A stretch of 8,144 bases of DNA, from the NCBI GenBank assembly GCA_001017865.1, contig LATQ01000001.1, positions 2,519,669 through 2,527,812 of the forward strand, read 5' to 3'. The DNA comes from Rhodococcus sp. IITR03 (lineage in GTDB: Bacteria; Actinomycetota; Actinomycetes; Mycobacteriales; Mycobacteriaceae). The notes beneath the pieces were generated by a model. The model saw only the letters and a list, made by a program, of their open reading frames with translations. It did no database searches and had not been told where the DNA came from. Shown here one piece after another: positions 1 through 7,199 of this stretch (position 1 is the stretch's first letter; every line of letters starts with the position of its first letter). The position numbers and the translations under genes were made by a program.

Positions 1-3000
1 CGGGCGGCCGGCGAGCGACCGGCGCCGCGCCTTCGGAGCACCTCCGTGTCGCACCATTCCGATCCGCTCGCACCCGGCGGAATTCGCCTGCCGTGACGCG
101 CTTCTCGGACGCGAGCCGGCCGAGGACGGATTCGACGACCGCCGTGCCCAGTCCGAACCGGGCGGCGGCCTGCGCGGTGGTGAACGGGCCGTGGGTACGG
201 GCGTGCCGGGCGATCAGATCGCCGAGCGGGTCGGGGACCGGTTCGACGAACACCGTCGGAACGCCGATCGGCAGGGCACGCCCAGCGCGTCGCGCAGACG
301 TGAGGCGTCCTCGATCGCCGCCCACCGGTGTTCCCCCGCGTACGAGACACGCAGTGCGCGTCGTTGCGCTTCGAGATCCTCGATCCAGGACGTCGGGTCG
401 TCGGTGGTGCGCTCGCGCAGCTCGGCGTCGGTGAGCGGACCGAGCAGACGCAGCAGATCGGCGACACCCTCGGCGTCGCGTGCGCGTCGCTGTGGGGTCA
501 GGCGTTGCAGTTCGTGCTCGGCCTCGGTGATGACGTCGGCGTCGAGCAGTTCGCGCAGCTCGACCCGGCCGAGGAGTTCGGCGAGCAGCGTCGAGTCGAG
601 CGACAGTGCCGCCGCCCGACGTTCGGCGAGCGGGCTGTCGCCCTCGTACAGGAACTCGCCACATAGGAGAACAGCAGCGACGTCGCGAACGGTGAGGCCG
701 TGGGGGTCTCGACCTCCACCAGCCGGATCCTGCGCTGGGCGATGCTGCCGAGCAGGTCGCGCAGAGCAGGCAGGTCGTAGACGTCCTGCAGGCACTCGCG
801 CACCGTCTCGAGCAGGATGGGGAAGTCGGGATAGCGGCGAGCGACGTCGAGCAGCTGCGCCGATCGTTGACGCTGCTGCCACAGCGGTGCGCGCTTGCCC
901 GGATTGCGGCGGGGCAGGAGCAGGGCCCGCGCCGCGCACTCCCTGAAACGGGACGCGAACAACGCCGAGCCGCCGACCTGTTCGGTGACGATGTCGTCGA
1001 TCTCCTCGGTGTCGAAGACGAAGATCTCCGAGCCGGGCGGGGCGTCGTCGGTGTCGGGCAACCGGACGATGATGCCGTCGTCCGAGGGCGTGGGATGGGA
1101 TTCGACGCCGTAGCGTTCGAGCAGTCGCGCGCCCACCGCGAGCGCCCACGGTGCGTGCACCCGCAACCCGAACGGCGAGTGCAGCACCAGCCGCCAGTCG
1201 CCGAGTTCGTCGCGGAACCGTTCGACGACGAGCGTGCGGTCGGTGGCAGGTGCCCGGTGGCGGTGCGCTGCTCGTCGAGCAGGCGGATGAGATTGCCGGT
1301 CGCGTAGTCGTCGAGACCGCCCTTGCGGCAGCGGGTCTCGGCGTCCTCCGGTGAGGCGTGCCCCATCTCGCGCAGGAATGCACCGAGCGCGGCACCGAGT
1401 TCGGCGGGTCGACCCTGACTGTCGCCGTGCCAGAAGGGCAACCGGCCGGGCCGGCCGTAGGCGGGGGAGACCAACACCCGGTCGAAGGTGATCTCCTCGA
1501 TCCGCCAGCTGGTGGCACCGAGCGCGAAGACGTCGCCCACCCGCGACTCGTAGACCATCTCCTCGTCGAGTTCGCCCACCCGCGTGTTCTTCTCGCCGAC
1601 CATGTACACGGTGAACAGGCCGCGGTCGGGGATCGTGCCGCCGGAGGTGACCGCGAGTCGCTGGGCGCCGGGCCTGCCGGTGAGGGTGCCGGCCGTGCGG
1701 TCCCACACCACCCGGGGGCGGAGCTCGGCGAACTCGTCGGACGGATAGCGACCGGCGAGCAGGTCGAGGACGGATTCGTAGACGCCGCGGGAGAGCGTCG
1801 CGAACGATCCGCTGCGCCGCACCGTGTCGAACCAGTCGTCGACGTCGACGGGTTCGAGGGCCGTGGCCGCGACCGTCTGCTGGGCGAGCACGTCCAGCGG
1901 ATTCGCCGGGACCTGCAGCGCTTCGATGTGCCCTCGACCATCCGCTCGACGGTCACCGCGCAGTGCACGAGATCGGTGCGGTGCTTGGGGAACAGCACGC
2001 CGCGTGAGGTCTCGCCCACCTGGTGCCCGGCGCGGCCGACGCGTTGCAGACCGCTGGCCACGGAGGGCGGAGCCTCGACCTGGATCACGAGATCGACCGC
2101 ACCCATGTCGATGCCGAGCTCGAGACTCGACGTCGCCACCACACACCGCAACCGGCCCGACTTGAGGTCGTCCTCGATCAGGCGCGCTGGTCCTTGCTCA
2201 CCGACCCGTGGTGGGCGCGGGCGAGCACGGGTGCAGCGCCGGCGGTGGTCTCGGTGGGCGATCCGAGTTGCGAAGGCGGTGCGCCCTCGCGGTCCACCTC
2301 CTCGCCGAGACGTTCGGCATGGATCTCGTTGAGCCGGGCGGTGAGACGTTCGGACAGTCGCCGCGAATTGGCGAACACGATCGTCGACCGGTGCTCGGTG
2401 ATGAGATCGACGATCTGCTCCTCGACGTGCGGCCAGATCGACCCGGCCTGCGGTGTGGGAGAGAACGATTCCTCGTCGGGCTCGGAGACCCCGAGTTCGG
2501 TCATGTCCTCGACCGGTACGCGCACCGCGAGATCCCACGTCTTCGCCGAGGGCGGCGCGACGATCCGGATGGGGGCGGAACCGGCGAGGAACCGGCCGAC
2601 CTCCTCGTGCGGTCGCACGGTGGCCGACAACCCGATGCGTTGGGCCGGCGCGCGCAGGAGCTGGTCGAGACGCTCGAGCGACAGCGCGAGGTGCGCCCCG
2701 CGTTTCGTCCCCGCCACCGCGTGGACCTCGTCGACGATCACCGTCTCGACACCGACGAGGTTCTCCCGCGCGGACGAGGTGAGCATGAGGAAGAGCGACT
2801 CGGGCGTCGTGATGAGGATGTCCGGTGGCGTGCGCGCCAGGGCGCGACGATCGGCCTGGGAGGTGTCGCCGGAACGCACACCGACGGTGATGTCGGGCGG
2901 CGTCAGACCGAGCCGTTTCGCGGTCTGCGTGATGCCCACGAGCGGAGACCGCAGATTGCGCTCGACGTCGACGGCGAGGGCCTTGAGCGGCGAGACGTAC

Positions 3001-3242
3001 AGGACGCGGGTTGCGGTGCTCGCGCGCTGCGTGCTCGTCGGCCGGGGTGGACGAGAGCCGGTCGAGCGACCACAGGAATGCCGACAGGGTCTTGCCCGAG
3101 CCGGTGGGGGCGACGACGAGCGTGTGGGCTCCCGAGGAGATCGAATCCCACGCGCCGAGCTGGGCCGCGTCGGGGACTCGAACGCTCCGGCGAACCACGC
3201 CCGGGTCGGCGCGGAGAAACGATCGAGGATGTCGGTCACCAT
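1..3242 (-). CDS. lhr: Lhr-family ATP-dependent helicase, N-terminal ~1080 codons, frameshifted, C-terminus off the left edge
   Basis: Superfamily 2 helicase of the Lhr type. In mycobacteria this family is a single-strand-DNA-dependent ATPase that moves 3' to 5' and unwinds RNA:DNA hybrids, with links to DNA damage response (family knowledge). Seen in order: Walker A VVAPTGSGKT (about residues 41-50, bases 3089-3118), motif Ia YVSPLKALAVDVERN, TTPES, the DEVH box (2721-2732, about residue 170), motif III LSATV (2616-2630), motif IV TIVFANSRR, and motifs V/VI with ELGIDMGAVDLV and QRVGRAGH. The winged-helix and Lhr-core regions follow (EALQVPANPLDVLAQQ, LGDWRLVLHSPFG). Mycobacterial Lhr is about 1500 aa, so roughly the last 400 residues are missing. 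The frame is broken near 3168, 3012, 2183, 1929, 1245, 660, 272 and 77, and probably again within 1-40. All but the one near 3012 fit loss of one base. The start is ATG 3242 or GTG 3239; neither has a strong ribosome binding site. The unknown gene ends 51 nt upstream. Confidence 0.94.
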
Positions 3243-3293
3243 CCCATCGTCTACCCGCCGACCGACACACTCAGTCGCCGCACGTGAACCCGC

Positions 3294-3853
3294 TCAGTCG
3301 TCGTACGCGAACCGGGCGATCTGCCGGCAGTGATCGTCGGCCCAGGAGTTGCGGCCGCCACGCATCAGTTCCGTCACGAGCGCCCGCGCCGGGGCCCGCC
3401 ACGGCAGCGCCTCGAACTGCTCCCGCGCGGCGGGTTCGTCGCTCCACACCACGGACACCACGGAGCCGTCGTCGACGAGGAGAAGGTCGGGGGAGTCCGC
3501 CGCGAGCTGCTCGCGGGTCGAGCCCGAGGCCTTCTCCAACTCGGGCCCCGATACGCGGACGTAGCCGGCGAGGCTCCGCTGCCCGTCGGAGAGGTCGAGG
3601 AACACCCCGGCGACCGCCATGTTGCCGGCGTGCACCGAGACCAGCGGCTTCCGCGGGTCGTCCGGCTCCCCGGTGGGAAGACACACGACGGACCAGTACT
3701 CGCATTCGCTCATGCGGGCGTTGGGCACGATCGACGACACGACGTCGCGAAGCCAGGCCGTGACGGAGCCGAACTCGGGATACTGTTCGAGCTCGCGGTA
3801 CTTGGTCTCGCGCAGCGGCAGGGCGGCGTCGACGGGGGCACACGGGTGTTCAC
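3294..3853 (-). CDS. Unrecognised protein of about 186 aa, one probable frameshift near its start
   Basis: I do not recognise a family. The uninterrupted part (GTG 3740 down to the stop at 3294, 148 codons) extends upstream in the same frame through ALPLRETKYREL and EQYPEFGSVTAWLRDVV, so the true gene is longer. The best start is GTG 3853 (MNTRVPP...), which needs one C restored in the CCCCC run at 3834-3838. That deletion matches the other breaks in this window. The protein looks soluble, rich in acidic residues, with no signal peptide or membrane segment. It ends in an acidic tail after a WADDHCRQIARFAYDD segment. An alternative start is ATG 3891, which shares its A with the TGA stop of the upstream oxidoreductase; joining it to the body needs one extra base removed near the TGA at 3850-3852. 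The 38-nt gap behind the oxidoreductase suggests cotranscription, though a possible leaderless promoter lies directly upstream. Function unknown. Confidence 0.7.
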
Positions 3854-3859
3854 GCGACG

Positions 3860-3865
3860 ATTATG
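3860..3865 (-). promoter_or_regulatory. Candidate -10 element for a leaderless GTG start at 3853
   Basis: On the minus strand CATAAT is followed by exactly six bases and then GTG 3853. That spacing is what actinobacterial leaderless transcripts show, with transcription starting at or next to the start codon. There is no purine-rich ribosome binding site upstream of this GTG, which agrees with a leaderless start. No good -35 hexamer is visible at the usual distance. If real, the unknown gene and lhr could be transcribed independently of the upstream pair. Confidence 0.4.
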
Positions 3866-3890
3866 ACCGCTGCCGATGTGGTGCGGGTCA

Positions 3891-5273
3891 TCAGATCACC
3901 ACGCCGGGATTCAGGATCGCGTTCGGGTCGAGCGCGGCCTTGATCCGCTCGGTCAAGGCCATCACGTCCGGTCCCACCTGATCGGGTAACCAGGCCTTCT
4001 TGAGCCGGCCGACACCGTGCTCACCGGTGATGGTGCCGCCGAGTTCGATCGCGAGATCCATGATCTTCCCGAAGACCATCTGCGCCCGCGCTGTCATGTC
4101 CTCGTCGGCGGGGTCGTAGACGATCAGCGGGTGGGTGTTGCCGTCCCCGGCGTGGGCGATCACGGCGACGGTGACGTCGTGTTCGGTTGCGAGATCGTCG
4201 ATTCCGAGCACCAGTTCCGGCAGTGCGGGGATCGGCACCCCGACGTCCTCGAGCAACAGGCTGCCGGTGCGCTCGACGGCCGGGATCGCCATGCGGCGGG
4301 CGACGGTGAACGCCTCACCCTCCTCGGGGTCGTCGGTCGCGAAGACATCGTCGGCGCCGGCCTCGCGGCAGGCCCGCACCATGATCTCGATCTCCTCCGC
4401 GGCGGCGCTGCCGGGTGCGTCGGAGCGTGCGATGAGCATGGCCTCGGTGGTGCGGTCGAGTCCCATGCGCAGCATGTCCTCCACCGCCCCGATCGACGCC
4501 CTGTCCATGAACTCGAGCATCGCCGGTCGCAGGACCGCGGTGATCGCGACGACCGCGTCGGCGGCGGCCTGCACGGTGGCGAAGGTCGCGACCATCGTGG
4601 AGGCCGGTGGCGGCGGTGGGACGAGGCGCAGGGTCACCTCGGTGATGACCCGAGGGTGCCTTCGCTGCCGACGAACAGCTTCGTCAGCGACAGGCCCGCG
4701 ACGTCCTTGACCCGCGGACCACCGAGCCGCACCGCGGTGCCGTCGGCGAGGACCACCTCGAGTCCGAGCACGTAGTCGGTCGTCACCCCGTACTTCACGC
4801 AGCACAGCCCACCGGCGTTGGTGGCCGCGTTGCCGCCGATCGTGCAGATCTCGAACGACGACGGATCCGGTGGATACCAGAGTCCGTGTTCGGCCGCGGC
4901 CTGCTTCACCTCGACGTTGAGCAGACCGGGCTGGACGACGGCGGTGCGGGTCGCGGTGTCGACGGTGATCGCCCGCATCTTCTCGGTGCTGAGCACGATT
5001 CCGTCGGCGAGCCCACCGGACCCGCCGGACAGGCTCGTGCCGGCACGCGGGGCACCACCGGCACCCTGTGGGCGTTCGCCCACGCAGTGTCGCCTGCACG
5101 TCCGCGGTGGACGTCGCGCGCACGAGCGCGAGCGGAACCGCGGCATCGGGGTCCTGCGCACGGTCCTGCCGGTAGCCGGCGAGGATGTCGGGATCGGTGA
5201 CCAGCGCGCCGGCGGGTAACTGTCCGGCGAGTTCGTCGAGCACCGGGGTCGTGTCGGTGTTCGGGCGGCTCAT
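3891..5273 (-). CDS. FAD-dependent 2-hydroxyacid oxidoreductase, GlcD / D-lactate dehydrogenase-like, three frameshifts
   Basis: Flavoprotein of the FAD_binding_4 plus FAD-oxidase_C family, which oxidises 2-hydroxy acids (glycolate, D-lactate, D-2-hydroxyglutarate and others) to 2-oxo acids; the substrate here cannot be read from sequence. With frameshifts repaired it is about 461 aa, normal for a single-polypeptide GlcD-like enzyme. The FAD-binding glycine loop RGAGTSLSGGSGG is at about residues 75-88 and IGGNAATNAGG at about 143-153. The C-terminal domain carries AHAGDGNTHP (about 371-381) and GEHGVGR (about 415-421); in D-2-hydroxyglutarate dehydrogenase relatives the two His and the Glu of these motifs bind metal. 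The protein ends with ALDPNAILNPG, typical of the family. Frame breaks near 5082, 5046 and 4650 each fit one lost base. The start ATG 5273 overlaps the upstream ligase stop as ATGA, so translation is probably coupled. No transmembrane segment or iron-sulfur Cys cluster is seen, so this is not a GlcD-GlcF fusion. Confidence 0.92.
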   Translation of the reverse strand: MSRPNTDTTPVLDELAGQLPAGALVTDPDILAGYRQDRAQDPDAAVPLALVRATSTADVQATLRGRTPTGCRWCPACRHEPVRRVRWARRRNRAQHREDAGDHRRHRDPHRRRPARSAQRRGEAGRGRTRTLVSTGSVVVRDLHDRRQRGHQRRWAVLREVRGDDRLRARTRGGPRRRHRGAARWSAGQGRRGPVADEAVRRQRRHPRVITEVTLRLVPPPPPASTMVATFATVQAAADAVVAITAVLRPAMLEFMDRASIGAVEDMLRMGLDRTTEAMLIARSDAPGSAAAEEIEIMVRACREAGADDVFATDDPEEGEAFTVARRMAIPAVERTGSLLLEDVGVPIPALPELVLGIDDLATEHDVTVAVIAHAGDGNTHPLIVYDPADEDMTARAQMVFGKIMDLAIELGGTITGEHGVGRLKKAWLPDQVGPDVMALTERIKAALDPNAILNPGVVI

Positions 5274-6812
5274 CCGCGCACCGGCTCCACGTAACGCGCC
5301 CGCAGCTTGTGTTTGACGAGCTTGCCCGTGGGAGTGCGCGGGAGATCGTCGGAGAAATCGATGCTGCGCGGCGCCTTGAAGTGCGACACGCGGTCGCGGA
5401 CGTAGGCGAGCAGTTCCTGCTCGAGTTCCGGGCTCGGCTCGACTCCGTCGACGAGCTGCACGACGGCCTTGACCTCCTCGCCCATCTCCTCGTTCGGCAC
5501 GCCGATCACCGCGACGTCGAACACCTTCGGATGCAGCGTGAGGACGTTCTCGGATTCCTGCGGGTAGATGTTGACGCCGCCCGAGATGATCGTGAACGCG
5601 GCCCGGTCGGTGAGGTAGAGATAACGTTCCTCGTCCAGATAACCGATGTCGCCGCTGGTCGTCCACGTCGGATGCTCGGGATGCGTCGCCTCCTCGGTCT
5701 TCACCGGGTCGTTGTGGTACTCGAACGGACGCTCGTCGCGTTCCCACCACACCGTGCCGATCGAGCCGGTGGGCAGTTCCTGCCCCTGGTCGTCGCAGAT
5801 GTGGACGGTGCCCAGGGCACCGTCACGGCCCACCGAGCCGGGATGTGCGAGGGCCTGGGCGGAGTCGATGAACGTCGCGCCGGCGCCTCGGTGGAGGCGT
5901 AGTACTCGTTGATCACCGGCCCCCACCACTCGATCATCGCCCGCTTGATCTCGGAGGGCACGGCGCCGCGGCGTGGATCGCGACCTTCATGCTCGACACG
6001 TCGTACTTCGCGCGGATCTCCTCGGGGAGCTCGAGCATCCGGACGAACATCGTCGGCACCCACTGGCTCGCCGTGACCGAGTAGCGGTCGATGAGCGCGA
6101 GCGCTTCCTCGGGATCGAAGTGGTCCATGAGGATCACGGTGCCGCCGACCGACTGGATCGTGCCGCAGAAGCGCAGTGGCGCAGCGTGGTACAGCGGTGC
6201 GGGGCACAGGTAGACGGTGCTGTCGTCGAATCCGTACATCGGGGCGAAGACCGCCGTGTAGGGGTCGGGGATGTCCTGGACCTGCCCGTCAGGGAGCTTC
6301 GGCTTGATGCCCTTGGGCCGGCCGTGGTGCCCGACGAGTACAGCATGTCCTGGCCCCGGGGCTGGTCGTCGAGCGGTGTCGCGTCGAAACCGGCGAGCGC
6401 GGCGTCGTACTCCTCGAAACCGGCCGGCGACCACCGAACGCCAACCGGTGGGTGACGCCGGGATACGCGCCGGGGGACAGGTCGACCGCACCGACGGCCT
6501 GCGCCGACACGACGAGGGCCTTCGCGCCGCAGTCGTCGACGATGTAGGCGGCTTCGGCCGGGGTCAGGTGCCAGTTGACGACGGTGATGTAGAGGCCCGA
6601 GCGCAGGGCTGCCCAGTAGACCTCCATGACCCGCAGGTCGTTGTTCGAGATCAGGCGATGTGATCGCCGCGCTCGAGACCGAGGGACCTCAGGTACTTCG
6701 CCAGCCGGATCGAGCGTTCGTCGAGTTCGCGATAGGTCAGCGACTCCCCGGTGGCGGGGCGGATGATCGCGGGTTTGTCGGGCGTGGTGGCGACGAAGTT
6801 CCCTGGATACAT
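5270..6812 (-). CDS. Acyl-CoA synthetase (AMP-dependent ligase, FadD-like), five frameshifts
   Basis: Member of the adenylate-forming superfamily that activates a carboxylic acid with ATP and transfers it to CoA. The repaired length is about 515 aa, normal for a FadD-type ligase. Seen: the phosphate-binding loop YSSGTTGRPKG (about residues 157-167), the substrate-domain text CPAPLYHAAP, A5 motif YYASTEG (about 302-308), A7 TSGDIGYLDEE (about 385-395), hinge region YLTDRAAFTIISGGVNIYPQE and the A10 lysine in PRTPTGKLVKHKLR near the C-terminus. The chain length or aromatic nature of the substrate cannot be inferred. Frame breaks near 6658, 6423, 6323, 5957 and 5889 all fit single lost bases. 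ATG 6812 is chosen because an in-frame TAG lies four codons upstream, leaving only a TTG as alternative. No ribosome binding site precedes it. The stop overlaps the oxidoreductase start by 4 nt. The divergent intergenic operator cluster likely controls it. Confidence 0.93.
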
Positions 6813-6818
6813 GCCCAA

Positions 6819-6824
6819 GGTCTA
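6819..6824 (-). promoter_or_regulatory. Candidate -10 element for a leaderless acyl-CoA synthetase transcript
   Basis: On the minus strand TAGACC sits exactly six bases before ATG 6812, the same geometry as the element upstream of GTG 3853. The sixth base is C rather than the usual T, so the match is imperfect. The start codon lacks a ribosome binding site, which favours a leaderless mRNA. The element touches the first ACCACA half-site of the operator cluster, so a protein bound there would block it. Confidence 0.3.
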
Positions 6825-6849
6825 CCACAGCATGTGGTGCAGACCACAT
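6824..6849. promoter_or_regulatory. Operator cluster: three alternating ACCACA/TGTGGT half-sites
   Basis: Three copies of one hexamer alternate in orientation: ACCACA at 6824-6829 (counting from A), TGTGGT at 6833-6838 and ACCACA at 6843-6848. The first two form a perfect palindrome around GCA. The second and third form a perfect 18-bp palindrome ATGTGGT GCAG ACCACAT at 6832-6849. Half-site starts are 9 and 10 bp apart, close to one helical turn. The outer TGTG-N8-CACA fits a CRP/GlxR-type frame, while TGGT...ACCA also resembles GntR/FadR-type operators; the sequence does not decide between them. The cluster lies between divergent genes and abuts candidate -10 elements on both sides, so it probably represses or co-regulates both. 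Confidence 0.65.
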
Positions 6850-6854
6850 ATCCT
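6849..6854 (+). promoter_or_regulatory. Candidate -10 element for the Rho_N-domain gene
   Basis: TATCCT fits the actinobacterial TAnnnT pattern and would place the transcription start near 6861, giving a leader of about 50 nt before ATG 6913. It begins at the last base of the 18-bp palindrome, so a bound regulator would cover the promoter. No recognisable -35 hexamer is seen. Confidence 0.35.
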
Positions 6855-6900
6855 CTGATTGGGCGCAGTGTCGTCGGGTACCCGTGCGGAAGGACCACGG

Positions 6901-6906
6901 AAGGAG
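6901..6906 (+). promoter_or_regulatory. Ribosome binding site AAGGAG
   Basis: AAGGAG lies six bases before ATG 6913 and fixes the start at MPNPSIKN rather than the in-frame ATG 18 codons upstream at 6859. It is the only clear Shine-Dalgarno sequence at a gene start in this window. Confidence 0.8.
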
Positions 6907-6912
6907 AAGACG

Positions 6913-7170
6913 ATGCCGAATCCGTCGATCAAGAACGAGAAGATGTACGAGGAGCTCCGCGAGGACGGCGCCTCGAAGGAGAAAGCGGCCCGGATCTCCA
7001 ACGCGGCTGCGAACGAGGGCAAGTCGCAGGTCGGGAAGAAGGGCGGCAAGTCCGGCTCCTACGACGACTGGACGGTCGACGACCTGAAGAAGCGTGCGAA
7101 GGAACTGGGCATGACCGGTTACTCCGACATGAAGAAGGACGAGCTGATCGACGCACTGCGCAACCATTAG
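6913..7170 (+). CDS. Small protein with C-terminal Rho_N-like domain, 85 aa
   Basis: The C-terminal ~35 residues (WTVDDLKKRAKELGM, then MKKDELIDALRNH) match the Rho termination factor N-terminal / SAP-like helical fold, a short helix-extended-helix element often found in nucleic-acid-binding proteins. The N-terminal half starts MPNPSIKNEKMYEEL and carries a Lys/Gly-rich linker (GKSQVGKKGGKSGSYDD). This architecture is common in small actinobacterial proteins annotated only as Rho_N-domain proteins; it is not transcription factor Rho, having no ATPase domain. The Lys-rich composition suggests nucleic-acid binding, but the role is unknown. It is the only gene in the window without a frameshift, and its codons are somewhat richer in AAG and GAG than those of its neighbours. 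It is transcribed divergently from the acyl-CoA synthetase and convergently with the aldehyde dehydrogenase. Confidence 0.87.
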   Translation: MPNPSIKNEKMYEELREDGASKEKAARISNAAANEGKSQVGKKGGKSGSYDDWTVDDLKKRAKELGMTGYSDMKKDELIDALRNH

Positions 7171-7181
7171 CCGCCCGGCCC

Positions 7182-7198
7182 CCCGAACGTCGTTCGGG
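7182..7198. terminator. Hairpin between convergent genes, probable bidirectional terminator
   Basis: CCCGAAC GTC GTTCGGG forms a perfect 7-bp stem with a 3-nt loop in the 29-nt gap between the stops at 7170 and 7200. There is no T tract on either side, as is usual for actinobacterial terminators, so strength is uncertain. Confidence 0.6.
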
Positions 7199-7199
7199 A

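Noticed and set aside
1441..1460. GGCC-rich palindromic tract in lhr
   Set aside because: It is within coding sequence and is the kind of palindrome that GC-rich codons produce by chance.
214..3270. A continuous 1018-codon minus-strand frame across the lhr region
   Set aside because: Only parts of it (for example APTGSGKT, ELGIDMGAVDLV, AERRAAALSLD) are real helicase text; the rest is Arg/Pro/Ser-rich nonsense. Its openness reflects high GC and the frameshifts, not one protein.
93..5912. Many long plus-strand open frames opposite the minus-strand genes
   Set aside because: They are Arg/Gly/Ala/Pro-rich, carry no recognisable motif and lie antisense to genes with clear catalytic motifs. GC-rich antisense frames stay open by chance.
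1..6812. Genuine pseudogene decay or programmed frameshifting as the cause of the broken frames
   Set aside because: Breaks occur in every long gene, sit at unrelated places, lack slippery heptamers with shared structure, and leave all active-site motifs intact.
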